Notes: generated by a model not told the origin, from the sequence alone. A stretch of 64,000 bases of DNA from Nitrospira sp. (GCA_024760525.1 CP060499.1:2480001-2544000), one strand, 5' to 3'. Shown: positions 16,039 through 25,484, numbered from the stretch's first letter. Program-made: numbers and translations.

Positions 16039-17790
16039 TTGTCTGAAACGCTGCACAACGATCAACCCAATCCGGGCTCCGGCAGGCCGCGGCTGGGACG
16101 CATCCTCGAAGAAAAGTTCAACTTATTGGAGTCGAAACTCGAGGAGGCATTGGCCTATCAACAGGACAAGGGTGGCCGATTGGGAGAAGTCCTCCTGCAT
16201 CTGCGTTCACTGCGGGAAGAACAGCTCCTGGAAGCACTCGCGCAGCAATTTGAGATGGCCTGGATGCCTCAGCTGGATACCACTTCTGTCGACCATGAAC
16301 TGATCAAAAGAGTCCCGATCGCCTTTTGCCGGCGATACCGCGTCTTGCCGCTCCGATCTGAAGACGGGGCCATCTTGACCGCCTCGACCGACCCCCTGGA
16401 GACCGTTGCACTGGATGACCTTCGACTGCTGTTGGGCAAACCGATTAAGCCGGTTTTGACGACGAGCGTCGTCCTCCTTGCCTGTTTAAACCGGGCCTAT
16501 GACGAGATCGCCAACCCGGCCGGCGCCGAGCAAGTCATGGAAGACATCGCCGCAAGCAAGAGCCTCGACCAGTTGGCGCACGAACTCGATGAGCCGCAAG
16601 ACTTGCTGGACTCGACCGATGAGGCCCCGATCATCCGGTTGGTCAACTCGGTGTTGTTTCAAGCCGTTCGGCAGCGGGCGAGCGACATCCATTTCGAATC
16701 GTTCGAACGCGGGCTGGTGGTCAGGTATCGCATCGACGGTGTGCTGTATCCGGTTCTTACACCACCCAAGCATTTGCAAGCCAGCATTATCGCGCGCCTG
16801 AAAATCATGGCCGGCCTCAACATCGCCGAAAAGCGTTTGCCGCAGGACGGCCGGTTCGCCATTCGCACTGCCGGAAAGGATATCGACCTCCGGGTCTCCG
16901 TGCTGCCCACCTCACACGGCGAGCGGGTCGTCTTGCGACTGCTGGAAAAGGAAAACCGCCTCTTGAACCTGTCGGAGATGGGCTTCTCGAAGGAACGCCT
17001 GGCGGTGATTCACCAGCTGATCCAGCTCGCTCACGGGATCATTCTCGTCACCGGCCCCACAGGAAGCGGAAAGACCACCACCCTCTATGCCGCCCTGAGC
17101 CACATCAATGCCCCGGACAAGAACATCATCACCGTCGAAGATCCGGTGGAATACCAGCTACTCGGCGTCGGGCAAATGCAGGTGAACCCAAAGATCAATT
17201 TATCGTTCGCGGCCGGACTGCGGTCCATCCTCCGGCAAGATCCTGACGTCATCATGATCGGCGAAATTCGCGACCGCGAAACGGCGGAGATCGCCATCCA
17301 CGCATCGCTGACCGGACACCTGGTGTTCTCCACTCTGCACACCAACGATGCCGCAAGCGCCGCCACTCGGCTGATCGATATGGGGATCGAGCCTTTTCTG
17401 GTCGCGTCATCGGTCGTCGCCGTCCTGGCTCAACGACTGCTCAGAAAGATTTGCCCGGACTGTAAACACCCCTATACACCGAGTGAAGAGGAATTGAGCC
17501 GGCTCGACCTTGCACCCGGTTCAAATAGAACCCTCTATCGAGGAGTCGGATGCGCAGCCTGCTCTCAGACCGGCTATCGTGGGCGCACCGGCATCTTCGA
17601 GCTCATGGTGCTCGACGACGAAATCAGGCGCCTTATCGGAAACAAGGCCGACTCGACGGCCATCAAGCACGCGGCGATCGCCAAAGGTGTCGTGACGCTG
17701 AAGCAAGAAGGCGCTGAACGTGTCATCCAAGGCCACACCACGATGGAAGAATTCATGAGGATCACTCAACAAGAGATTGAAGTCGACTAA
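16039..17790 (+). CDS. gspE: Type II secretion ATPase GspE with tandem MshEN motifs
   Basis: Cytoplasmic hexameric ATPase powering pseudopilus assembly. Residues 18-41 (RLGRILEE...LEEALAYQ) and 47-70 (RLGEVLLH...LLEALAQQ) are two copies of the MshEN motif, which in related ATPases binds cyclic di-GMP. The ATPase core shows Walker A GPTGSGKTT at 339-347, an Asp box VEDPVEYQ, Walker B DVIMIGEIRD at 403-412 and a His box. A zinc-type tetracysteine pair follows, CPDC at 472-475 and CAAC at 505-508. The start is TTG, with AGG 5 bases upstream. The length of 583 is normal for family members with an MshEN domain. Confidence 0.94.
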   Translation: MSETLHNDQPNPGSGRPRLGRILEEKFNLLESKLEEALAYQQDKGGRLGEVLLHLRSLREEQLLEALAQQFEMAWMPQLDTTSVDHELIKRVPIAFCRRYRVLPLRSEDGAILTASTDPLETVALDDLRLLLGKPIKPVLTTSVVLLACLNRAYDEIANPAGAEQVMEDIAASKSLDQLAHELDEPQDLLDSTDEAPIIRLVNSVLFQAVRQRASDIHFESFERGLVVRYRIDGVLYPVLTPPKHLQASIIARLKIMAGLNIAEKRLPQDGRFAIRTAGKDIDLRVSVLPTSHGERVVLRLLEKENRLLNLSEMGFSKERLAVIHQLIQLAHGIILVTGPTGSGKTTTLYAALSHINAPDKNIITVEDPVEYQLLGVGQMQVNPKINLSFAAGLRSILRQDPDVIMIGEIRDRETAEIAIHASLTGHLVFSTLHTNDAASAATRLIDMGIEPFLVASSVVAVLAQRLLRKICPDCKHPYTPSEEELSRLDLAPGSNRTLYRGVGCAACSQTGYRGRTGIFELMVLDDEIRRLIGNKADSTAIKHAAIAKGVVTLKQEGAERVIQGHTTMEEFMRITQQEIEVD

Positions 17791-17888
17791 ATGCCGCACC
17801 GATTCTCCGACCGCCTCCCTCGGCCATTTCCAGATTGGACTGTCGGGCAGCCTTCGGCCGCGTGTGACGCCTCCGGAGCCTGCTGACC

Positions 17889-19127
17889 ATGCCCGTCTAT
17901 CAATACCACGGGTACCGCAACGACGGCGGGACCGCAGCCGGGATCATCGATGCGGAAAACGTCAAAGTCGCGCGGCTGAAGCTGAGAAAAGAGGGCGTCT
18001 ATCCCACGGACGTCGTCGAGCAGAGCCAGTCAACGGTTCGCTCTCCTGAAAAACCCCCTGCCACCACCGGGCGCACGATCGGACGGTCGTCCGTCCTGAC
18101 GGCAAACGACCTGTCCTTGCTGACGAGGCAGTTTGCGACGCTCTTAGTGGCCGGGCTCCCACTCGTCGAGGCCCTCGGCGTGCTCGTGGATCAAGCGGAG
18201 AAGAAATCCATCAAAGCACTCCTTGCGGACATCCGCGAGCAAATTCGCGGAGGAAAAGCCTTGAGCGCGGTCCTTGAATCCTATGACAAGGATTTTTCCG
18301 CCATCTATGTCCACATGGTACGAGCCGGCGAAGCCAGCGGAGCGCTCGATCAGATTTTATTCAGGCTTGCGGAGTTTTTAGAAAAACAACTGGCCTTGAA
18401 GAACAAGGTCACCAACGCCATCCTCTATCCTGTGCTCATGCTCATCGTCGGAGTGTCGGTGCTGTTTTTCTTGGTGACCTTCGTCGTCCCGAAGATCACC
18501 GCGGTCTTTGTCAGCATGAAACAAGCGCTTCCCTGGCCGACGGTCGCCCTGATGTCGGCGAGCGGATTCTTCGCCGATTATTGGATGGTGCTGATGACCC
18601 TTGTGGGTGCAAGCCTATATATGACCCGGCGATTTGTCCGGACCGGGCCGGGCCGAATGGTCGCAGACCGTATGATACTGAAACTCCCATTGATCGGAGA
18701 CGTCGCGCGCATGGTATCGATTTCCAGGCTCACGAGCACACTGGCGACGATGTTGGCGAGCGGCGTTCAATTGCTCGACGCGCTGGATGTCTCCAAACGA
18801 GTCATGAACAATCGGGTACTCGAAGCAACCGTGGAAGGGGCCCGGCAGAATATCCGCGAGGGTGAGACCATTGCGGACCCCTTGAAGCGAAGCGGAGAAT
18901 TTCCCGCCCTCGTCACCCACATGATCGCCGTCGGTGAAAAAAGCGGTGAGATGGAAGAAATGCTGCGTCGTGTCAGTCAAATCTACGACGGCGAAGTCGA
19001 GCGAGTCATCACGCGGTTGACCTCGCTGATGGAACCGATCATGATTCTGGTCATGGGCGTCATAGTGTTTTTTATTGTCGTCGCAATTCTGTTACCGATC
19101 TTTGAGATGGGCCAGATGATCCACTAG
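17889..19127 (+). CDS. gspF: Type II secretion inner-membrane platform protein
   Basis: Polytopic platform protein that couples GspE to pseudopilin assembly. The 412-residue protein starts MPVYQYHGYRNDGGTAAGII, the standard family opening. It contains two homologous T2SSF domains (about residues 72-195 and 275-400), including LTRQFATLLVAGLPLVEAL and the second copy RLTSTLATMLASGVQLLDAL. Three transmembrane segments are present, the last at the C-terminus (MILVMGVIVFFIVVAILLP). It lies 98 bases after gspE. Confidence 0.96.
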   Translation: MPVYQYHGYRNDGGTAAGIIDAENVKVARLKLRKEGVYPTDVVEQSQSTVRSPEKPPATTGRTIGRSSVLTANDLSLLTRQFATLLVAGLPLVEALGVLVDQAEKKSIKALLADIREQIRGGKALSAVLESYDKDFSAIYVHMVRAGEASGALDQILFRLAEFLEKQLALKNKVTNAILYPVLMLIVGVSVLFFLVTFVVPKITAVFVSMKQALPWPTVALMSASGFFADYWMVLMTLVGASLYMTRRFVRTGPGRMVADRMILKLPLIGDVARMVSISRLTSTLATMLASGVQLLDALDVSKRVMNNRVLEATVEGARQNIREGETIADPLKRSGEFPALVTHMIAVGEKSGEMEEMLRRVSQIYDGEVERVITRLTSLMEPIMILVMGVIVFFIVVAILLPIFEMGQMIH

Positions 19128-19186
19128 GGTGGGTGATCTGCAGTGCGGTGGAGGGAGAGGTGGAACGAGACAAAGGGGGACTGACA

Positions 19187-19723
19187 ATGACTGATTCGGA
19201 ACAGCAGAGCCGGGGCACCACACCGGTCGGTGGAAGAAACCGACTTCTTCGCATGCTCGTCTACCTGGCCCGGCGGACTTCGCGGAATTCCGCCGGTTTT
19301 ACGTTCATTGAGATCATGGTTGTCGTGGCCATCTTGGCCATTCTTGCCGCCTTGGTCGTTCCACGCATTATGGGCAGAACGGATGACGCCAAACGCACCG
19401 CGGCAAAGGTGCAGATTCGAAATATCGAGGGTGCGCTCCAACTCTACAAATTAGATAACGGCGTGTACCCCACGACCGAACAGGGCCTCAAGGCATTGAT
19501 CGAAAAACCGTCGGTCGGGGTCGTGCCCAAGAAGTGGAAGATCGGAGGGTACCTGCCGAAACTCCCGGAAGATCCGTGGGGCAATCCCTACAAGTATCTC
19601 AGCCCGGTCCAACGGGGAGATCAAAAGATCGACTACGAAGTCACCTCCCTCGGAACAGACGGCGAGGTCGGCGGTGAAGGTGTGAATGCCGACATCACCA
19701 ATTGGAACTTAGACAAAGAATAG
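19187..19723 (+). CDS. gspG: Major pseudopilin GspG
   Basis: Major subunit of the secretion pseudopilus, processed by a prepilin peptidase. The cleavage site is SAG/FTFIEIMVVVAILAIL with the conserved Glu at +5. The body has YKLDNGVYPTTEQGL, DPWGNPYKY and LGTDGEVGGEG, the calcium-binding-type C-terminus of GspG. The start at 19187 is chosen because AAAGGGGGA lies just upstream. That gives a 37-residue leader, much longer than the usual 6-10; the earlier in-frame start at 19133 would make it longer still. No shorter in-frame ATG exists except MLVYLARR about 15 residues before the cleavage site. Confidence 0.93.
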   Translation: MTDSEQQSRGTTPVGGRNRLLRMLVYLARRTSRNSAGFTFIEIMVVVAILAILAALVVPRIMGRTDDAKRTAAKVQIRNIEGALQLYKLDNGVYPTTEQGLKALIEKPSVGVVPKKWKIGGYLPKLPEDPWGNPYKYLSPVQRGDQKIDYEVTSLGTDGEVGGEGVNADITNWNLDKE

Positions 19724-19728
19724 GCTCA

Positions 19729-20397
19729 ATGCGCCGGCGCGATGTACTATCGGATCGAACGTGGCAGCACCGAAGGCTCAGTTGCGCCTCACGCCTTACG
19801 CGTCACCGCTTACGTGCTTCCGACGGTTTCACTCTCCTTGAAATGCTGATCGCCCTGTTTCTCCTGGCCGGAGTCGTCGTCATCGTTCTCCCTCGGATCA
19901 GTCTCGACGAAGATTTACGTTCCACCGGGAGAAAACTGGTCGGGATCCTGCGAACCTTACAAGGTATGGCCATCACGAGTCAGATGCCCATCAAGCTCTA
20001 CCTCGATCTGGATCAGGGGAAATACTGGATGATGACCGTGGAAGGAAAGGAAGAGCGCATCCCGCTTGATCCGGGTTGGAAAACACCCCGTACACTCCCT
20101 GAATCGATCCGCTTTACGGAGGTCTCCATCGGACAAGACAAGCGCTTCTCCGGAAGAGTTGCGGTGACGTTTTTTACCAGCGGGCGTATTGAACCGGTCA
20201 CCATGTATCTGATGGACGGCAAGAGCAATCTCTTGGCATTGGCAGTCGATTCTTTGACCGGGGGAATTCGAGTCAGCGACGAACGACTCGATCCTCCACC
20301 CAACCGGATCATCCCCGACCGCGTAAAAATTCTATTGAAAGCCGGTGCGCAAGCCGGTGTCGGAGGGGCGCCGAGGGGGATATTACCCAATCAGTGA
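19729..20397 (+). CDS. gspH: Minor pseudopilin GspH
   Basis: Minor pseudopilin. The prepilin motif is SDG/FTLLEMLIALFLLAGVV, with Glu at +5. The globular part contains a GspH-like beta-rich domain. The ATG at 19729 lies 5 bases after the gspG stop and gives a 33-residue, Arg-rich leader; an upstream TTG at 19702 would overlap gspG. The leader-coding DNA contains a heptamer repeat (19785-19812). There is no closer in-frame start. Length 222. Confidence 0.85.
   Translation: MRRRDVLSDRTWQHRRLSCASRLTRHRLRASDGFTLLEMLIALFLLAGVVVIVLPRISLDEDLRSTGRKLVGILRTLQGMAITSQMPIKLYLDLDQGKYWMMTVEGKEERIPLDPGWKTPRTLPESIRFTEVSIGQDKRFSGRVAVTFFTSGRIEPVTMYLMDGKSNLLALAVDSLTGGIRVSDERLDPPPNRIIPDRVKILLKAGAQAGVGGAPRGILPNQ
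19785..19812 (+). repeat. Four degenerate CGCCTCA heptamers inside the gspH leader
   Basis: Units CGCCTCA, CGCCTTA, CGCGTCA and CCGCTTA follow one another without gaps. Seven-base units shift the reading frame between copies, so copy-number change would frameshift gspH. They code for the Arg/Leu/Ser-rich part of the leader and may be an inserted intergenic-type repeat. Confidence 0.5.
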
Positions 20398-20406
20398 CAC
20401 GTCGCA

Positions 20407-20844
20407 ATGGGACGGAATGTACACCACCCCAATTTCGATGAACGCGGTTTCACGTTGCTCGAAGTGCTGCTGGCAATCGCCTTATTGGCGATCGCGCTTC
20501 CGATTCTCCTCGGCCTCAGAAATTTCGACCTGGATCTTCAGGGGCGAGCGACCGAACTGACTGCCGCGACCCTCTTGGCCCAAGAGAAATTGGTGGAAAC
20601 TGAACTCTCTGGACAATATTCCATAGGAGAGACTGTCGGGGATTTTCCGAACCTCCCGCTCGGAGCCCAGACCACGACCCAAGCGGTCCCCAGGGCCGTC
20701 GGTTACAAATGGAAGCGTACCATCGCGCCGACCCCGCTGGAGTTGATTCGAGAGATTCGCATCAAGGTGTTTTGGCCGCGTGGCGAGCTTGAAGAAAGTG
20801 TGGAGGTGAGTACCTATGTCTTTGCCGGGCGTCTCACCTTCTAA
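20407..20844 (+). CDS. gspI: Minor pseudopilin GspI
   Basis: Minor pseudopilin of 145 residues. The leader is short (MGRNVHHPNFDERG), followed by /FTLLEVLLAIALLAIALP with Glu at +5. The GspI-type body contains ATLLAQEKLVETEL and a C-terminal beta region (KVFWPRGELEESVEV). It starts 9 bases after gspH and overlaps gspJ by 29 bases, suggesting translational coupling. Confidence 0.9.
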   Translation: MGRNVHHPNFDERGFTLLEVLLAIALLAIALPILLGLRNFDLDLQGRATELTAATLLAQEKLVETELSGQYSIGETVGDFPNLPLGAQTTTQAVPRAVGYKWKRTIAPTPLELIREIRIKVFWPRGELEESVEVSTYVFAGRLTF

Positions 20845-21469
20845 ACAGCAAAGTGGTTTTACGCTTGTCGAGGTCTTAGTTGCCATTGCCCTGCTGGGCC
20901 TCATCGGCGCCATGGTCTTTGGATCACTCATCACGACAACGCGAACCATCGATGCCGGACGGGATCATGCGGCGAGGGAAGAAACCGTCAGAAAGCTATT
21001 GCGCCTTATGGCAGAGGAAATCTCACTCAGTAAGCGCAATCTCGCATACCCGTGGGTCGGGATGAACGGGACATGGGAAGGGTATCCGGCCGATACACTC
21101 GCGTTTCTCGCGATGAGTCAGGAGTTGAGGACCTCAACCGCCAAAGAGACCGATCCCACAAATATGATGAGCAAGGAGAGCGAAACCGTTCGAGTCGTGT
21201 ACACGCGGGAACGCGACCGGCTGATCCGCTTCGTCCGCAAAAACGTCTACACATTGACCGACACCAACGAATCGTTGGATCAGATGGAGTTGGCGGATCG
21301 TGTGCAAGCCTTCAACGTCCGGTACTACGACGACCAGAACAGGCTCTGGCTCGATGAATGGCCGACGGCCAGCAAAATGCCCAAGGCCGTACTGCTTGAA
21401 GTAACGTTTCAGGATCCCGATACCGAGCCTTGGACGGTGCGGGAATGGGTGGCGATCGGAACACCATGA
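20816..21469 (+). CDS. gspJ: Minor pseudopilin GspJ
   Basis: Minor pseudopilin at the pseudopilus tip (I-J-K complex). Leader MSLPGVSPSKQQSG is followed by /FTLVEVLVAIALLGLIG, Glu at +5. The body has the GspJ layout, including REETVRKLLRLMAEEIS and a C-terminal RVQAFNVRYYDD strand. It overlaps gspI at its start and gspN (ATGA) at its end. Length 217. Confidence 0.9.
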   Translation: MSLPGVSPSKQQSGFTLVEVLVAIALLGLIGAMVFGSLITTTRTIDAGRDHAAREETVRKLLRLMAEEISLSKRNLAYPWVGMNGTWEGYPADTLAFLAMSQELRTSTAKETDPTNMMSKESETVRVVYTRERDRLIRFVRKNVYTLTDTNESLDQMELADRVQAFNVRYYDDQNRLWLDEWPTASKMPKAVLLEVTFQDPDTEPWTVREWVAIGTP

Positions 21470-22350
21470 CCTTTAAATGGACTGACGCATGGAGAGAGAT
21501 CCTGGCGTGGACCGTGGGCGGAGTCTGCATCTTGGCTGTGTGCGTGATGGTCACCTTTCCGTATGGAATGCTCCAGGCCAGGTTGGTTGCGGAGCTCAAG
21601 CGAGCCACCGGTATGGATGTCCGAGTGGCCGATTGGACCCTGGGATGGCCGCTGAGCCTGGAATGGAGGAACGTCACTCTATCGAAGCAGAACTTGGCTC
21701 CCTTCCAGATGGCCGTTCTGCAAGCCAAGCTCGGAATCATGAAGGCCTTGAGCGGCGTGCTCGGACTCGACCTAGTTGTGCAGTTGGATGAGAACTCATC
21801 GCATACCAGTCTTGCCAAGGGGACGCTCACAGCCTCGTCATTTTCGTTCTCCGGCCCCGTCACGGCAAAGGGTCAGTTTCAGCAGGTGGATCTCTCCAAA
21901 GTCGTCCGCCGCTATGTCACTCACGGCACGCTCAACGGAGATTTCTCTCATCGGGTCGACTCCGGCTTGGGAGCCGGAACCACGATGAAGGGCGAAGGGA
22001 CATGGACGGCGGACGCAACGGACCTGGTCATCGACCAGATTCCACTCGGCAACGGCCGAACCTTGTCGCTGACGTTCAGCAAAGTCTCGGCAGGGCTGGC
22101 GTGCCGGGACCTCCTCTGCGAAGTCACCCAGTTGAAGGGCGAGGGAATCGACGGCTCGTTCTCGGGCGAAGGGAACATCACCATTCAGCAGCCGATGCCG
22201 AACAGCCAATTGCACCTCACGGTGACGGTAATCCCAGGCCCTGGCTTTGTGGCGAAAGCCGGGACACTCGGCCTCCCCTCACCGCCTCCTGGAACCCCCA
22301 TGACCGTGAAGATCGTCGGAACCTTGGCACAGGCGAGGATTGCATTGTAA
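21466..22350 (+). CDS. gspN: Type II secretion protein N
   Basis: Inner-membrane-anchored periplasmic protein of the T2SSN family. One N-terminal transmembrane segment (ILAWTVGGVCILAVCVMVTFPYGML) is followed by RLVAELKRATGMDVRVADWTLGW, the AsmA-like opening usual in GspN. Repetitive beta-strand sequence follows, with GDFSHRVD and LKGEGIDGSFSGEGNI. The start overlaps the gspJ stop as ATGA. GspN is an accessory subunit absent from many systems; its placement between J and L is typical of delta-proteobacteria-type operons. Length 294. Confidence 0.82.
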   Translation: MTFKWTDAWREILAWTVGGVCILAVCVMVTFPYGMLQARLVAELKRATGMDVRVADWTLGWPLSLEWRNVTLSKQNLAPFQMAVLQAKLGIMKALSGVLGLDLVVQLDENSSHTSLAKGTLTASSFSFSGPVTAKGQFQQVDLSKVVRRYVTHGTLNGDFSHRVDSGLGAGTTMKGEGTWTADATDLVIDQIPLGNGRTLSLTFSKVSAGLACRDLLCEVTQLKGEGIDGSFSGEGNITIQQPMPNSQLHLTVTVIPGPGFVAKAGTLGLPSPPPGTPMTVKIVGTLAQARIAL

Positions 22351-22386
22351 AGTAGGATCCTTGTAGGACTATTCATCGAGACTGTT

Positions 22387-23970
22387 ATGTCAATCGTGAA
22401 CGAATGTGTGGGGCTGGATATCGGGCAAACGGGCTTGAAAGCCGTCCGTTTCCGCCGCCGTCTGAGCGGACGCGAAACCGTCGACTACTTTCAACACCCC
22501 ATGCCGTTTTCCCGTCCGGAAGATCTTGAACCGGCTCGACGCGTGCAGTCGCTGCGGGGATTCCTCTGGAAGAATGGACTCTATGCCACAGACCGCTTGG
22601 TCACGGCGATTCCCTGCCAGGACCTCTTCGTCCGAACGCTCTCGTTCCCCTTCAAGGATTCGGCCAAGCTGGCCCAAGTCGTGCCGTTCGAAGTCGAGAA
22701 TCTCGTGCCCATGCCGCTCGAAGACCTCGCGGTCGGAAGTCTGGTCCTACCGCCTGGACAGCTGGTTGAAGGGGCTTCCCGCGAGTCCAAGGGCTCGGAG
22801 GTTCTGGTCACGGCGGCGCCAAGAGACAAGGTCGACGAGCATCTCAAGTTTTTGGCGCAAGCCGATGTGGAGCCGTCGGCAATCAATGTCGATGCCATGG
22901 CGCTCTTTTCCGTCACGCAATTTCTGCAGGAGGAAGGAGCCGCCGTCCCGCAAGATTTGGCCATCATCGACGTCGGCGCTTCGAAAACCACCCTCTGTCT
23001 GGTACAGGGGGGGCGTCCCGTCATGCTCCGGACGATTCTCTGGGGCGGTAACCATTTGACTCACGCCCTGGCTGTCCGGCACGCCTGCAGCTTCGCCGAC
23101 GCGGAACGACACAAGCGCACGATGGCCGTTGATCAAGTACACGGCATGTTGGAGCCTATCCTGAGAGAGCTTCGGATCACATTGCAAGCCTATCAAGGAA
23201 ACGACCGTAGTCGCTTGACCCACTGCTGGATATGCGGCGGCGGGTCGAAACTCCAGGAAATCGGCGCCTACATGTCCCGTCAATTAGGACTCTATCCGGT
23301 GGGGCCACGCCAAGGATTTGGCGCCGATACTCCAAAAGCATTTTCCATCGCGTTCGGTTTGGCCATTCACCCGAAGATCATCCGACCCCGCTGGCGGTTC
23401 AAATCGTCTCCGCTGGGACTCGCGCTCGATCTGAAAGGGGTCTCCGAAGCGGGTTTACCGGACTCTGCCATGACCAAGCGAGACCGCCGGTTGGCGACGG
23501 CTGCCGGCTTGGTAATCGCCGTCTTGGCGCTCGTGGATTTCTCGATTCACTTCATGCTGCAGGATCAACGAGTGGCCAGGCTGAAAACCGCCCTGCACAG
23601 CCAATATGAGCGACTCTTCGGACCAGGCGCCGCCTCCGGAGAAGAACTTGATCAAGCACAATACCGCCTCGGAGTCCTCGATAAGTCACTCGGCCTTGTC
23701 GATGCTACGAACGGGAAAGCCTTGCTCACGCTCTCGACATTCGTGAAACAACTGCCGCCGGGAACGATGGTCAAGGTCCGCGAGCTGACCGTCGATGGCG
23801 CGGTGATTATCCTGGAGGGGGAGACCACGTCTTTTGACGCGGTGGAACGCATCAAACAAACCTTCGTATCGAGCCCGCGGCTGACGGACGTGTCGGTGAC
23901 GGAAACGCGAGTGGGCGCGACTTCCAATCAAGTTGTGTTTCGCATGACCGTCACGGTGCAGCAACCATGA
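22387..23970 (+). CDS. gspL: GspL-like platform protein (PilM/PilN-type fusion)
   Basis: Assembly platform component. Residues 1-350 are actin-like and resemble PilM: GLDIGQTGLKAVRFRR, RTLSFPFKDSAKLAQVVPFEVE, AIIDVGASKTTLCLV and HCWICGGGSKL. A single transmembrane segment lies at about 384-402, followed by a PilN-like periplasmic domain to residue 527. In type II systems this combination is GspL; in pilus systems the two halves are separate genes. The 4-base overlap with gspM supports the GspL role. Confidence 0.85.
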   Translation: MSIVNECVGLDIGQTGLKAVRFRRRLSGRETVDYFQHPMPFSRPEDLEPARRVQSLRGFLWKNGLYATDRLVTAIPCQDLFVRTLSFPFKDSAKLAQVVPFEVENLVPMPLEDLAVGSLVLPPGQLVEGASRESKGSEVLVTAAPRDKVDEHLKFLAQADVEPSAINVDAMALFSVTQFLQEEGAAVPQDLAIIDVGASKTTLCLVQGGRPVMLRTILWGGNHLTHALAVRHACSFADAERHKRTMAVDQVHGMLEPILRELRITLQAYQGNDRSRLTHCWICGGGSKLQEIGAYMSRQLGLYPVGPRQGFGADTPKAFSIAFGLAIHPKIIRPRWRFKSSPLGLALDLKGVSEAGLPDSAMTKRDRRLATAAGLVIAVLALVDFSIHFMLQDQRVARLKTALHSQYERLFGPGAASGEELDQAQYRLGVLDKSLGLVDATNGKALLTLSTFVKQLPPGTMVKVRELTVDGAVIILEGETTSFDAVERIKQTFVSSPRLTDVSVTETRVGATSNQVVFRMTVTVQQP

Positions 23971-24515
23971 TACAGAGCTTCCGGGAACGATGGCATCACA
24001 TGTCACGGCGCGAGCGCGTCATCATGCTGACCGGCGGAATCGTGCTCGGACTCAGCCTGCTCTTTGTGCTGATCGTGGATCCCCTGCTGGACAAGCTCGA
24101 TCGCCTCGAGCGCCAAGCGGTGCGGAAACAGAAAGACCTCGCCGAGCTGACTGTGCTCGGCCAAACCTATCTTGCCAAACGAGACCGCTTGACCAAGGTC
24201 GAAAGTCGCATGCCCGGAGCCGACAGCCATTTCTCTCTCCTCACGTTTATGGAAGAAGCGGCGACCACCGCCCACGTGCGCGAGCGAATTGCCGGAATGC
24301 AGCCGCAAGTACAGTCGCTGGCGCAAGGGTATGAAGAAACAGCCGTCGATCTCCGATTGGAAGGCGTTCAACTTCCGGAGTTGCTGGCGCTACTGGTCGC
24401 CATCGATCAAGCTCCCTACGACCTTCACGTTCGCCACCTGCAAATTCGACCGAAATTCGATAATCCCGTCAATGTCGACGCAACCATTCGGGTCTTGAGC
24501 TATGCCAAGAGCTGA
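23967..24515 (+). CDS. gspM: Type II secretion protein M
   Basis: Small bitopic inner-membrane protein that partners GspL. The 182-residue product has a short cytoplasmic N-terminus (MIQSFRERWHHMSRRERVIM), one transmembrane segment (LTGGIVLGLSLLFVLIVDPL), a coiled-coil-like stretch and a ferredoxin-like periplasmic domain. It overlaps gspL (ATGA) and overlaps gspK by 14 bases. Sequence similarity in this family is weak, so the call rests on layout and position. Confidence 0.82.
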   Translation: MIQSFRERWHHMSRRERVIMLTGGIVLGLSLLFVLIVDPLLDKLDRLERQAVRKQKDLAELTVLGQTYLAKRDRLTKVESRMPGADSHFSLLTFMEEAATTAHVRERIAGMQPQVQSLAQGYEETAVDLRLEGVQLPELLALLVAIDQAPYDLHVRHLQIRPKFDNPVNVDATIRVLSYAKS

Positions 24516-25446
24516 TGAACGGGGCGTCGCGCTTCTACTGGCGCTGCTGATCCTGACGCTGCTGACGGCTCTCATCCTTGAGTTTGATGCGGAAGCTCGC
24601 CGTGAATACAGAGCCGCCGCCACCTTTCGCGACGACTATAAGGCCAGCATGCTGACGCGGGCCGCCGTGCAGGCGGCGCGGGCGGTGCTGCAGCAGGATC
24701 TCGTGCGTGAAAAGATGACCGGTCAAAAATACGACGGCCCCACCGATATTTGGGCCATGCCGATCAAGAATTATGCGATCGGAGACGGATTCCTGACCGC
24801 GCAGATCCAAGACGAGATGGGGAAATTGAACCTGAATGACCTCTCGTCGAGTTCGGGGAGCGAGGTGGAGCAGAAAAAGAAGGTCCTCCGGGTCAAGCGA
24901 TTGTTCGAACTGCTCAGGGTCAACCCGAACCTGGTCGATGCGCTCATCGATTGGGTCGACCAGGATGAAGTGCCCCAACCGGCCGGCGCGGAGAGCCTCT
25001 ACTACCAATCGCTGAGGCCGCCTTACCGGTCCGCCAACAGTCCGCTGCCGGGTCTAGGAGATCTGCGGCTCATCAAGGGATTCACTCCGGACATTATCGA
25101 GCGCATCTCTCCATATGTCACCGTGTACCCGCTGGAGGGTGGCGCGGCGGTGAATCTCAATACGGCCGATCCCATCGTCATTCAGACGCTCGACCCGAGC
25201 ATCAGCCAGAGCGTCGCGATCGAGATCGTTCAGGGACGCCCCTACAAAACCAAGGTGGAGCTCGACCGGGTCGGAAGCTTTCAGGAAATCGGTCGAGCGC
25301 TGAGAAACGACTATGATGTGAGGTCGGACTATTTCTCCGCGCGCCTTGCCCTCACCATCAACGAAACGACCAAGACTTCCCTGGCAATCTTGAGGCGAGA
25401 CGCGAGCAAAGGCGAGAGCACCGTGGAGTACTTGCGGGCGCTGTAG
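24502..25446 (+). CDS. gspK: Minor pseudopilin GspK
   Basis: Large tip pseudopilin. The leader MPRADERG is followed by /VALLLALLILTLLTALIL, lacking Glu at +5 as is normal for GspK. The long body contains the GspK-specific DEMGKLNLNDL, LVDALIDWVDQDE, LPGLGDLRLIKG and a helix-hairpin-helix-like AVNLNTADPIVIQTL. Length 314. It is the last gene of the operon and converges on the response-regulator gene that ends at 25485; no terminator hairpin was seen in the 38 bases between. Confidence 0.92.
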   Translation: MPRADERGVALLLALLILTLLTALILEFDAEARREYRAAATFRDDYKASMLTRAAVQAARAVLQQDLVREKMTGQKYDGPTDIWAMPIKNYAIGDGFLTAQIQDEMGKLNLNDLSSSSGSEVEQKKKVLRVKRLFELLRVNPNLVDALIDWVDQDEVPQPAGAESLYYQSLRPPYRSANSPLPGLGDLRLIKGFTPDIIERISPYVTVYPLEGGAAVNLNTADPIVIQTLDPSISQSVAIEIVQGRPYKTKVELDRVGSFQEIGRALRNDYDVRSDYFSARLALTINETTKTSLAILRRDASKGESTVEYLRAL

Positions 25447-25484
25447 TGATACATACTGAGTTTCAGGTTGCGTGTTCTGGGAGT

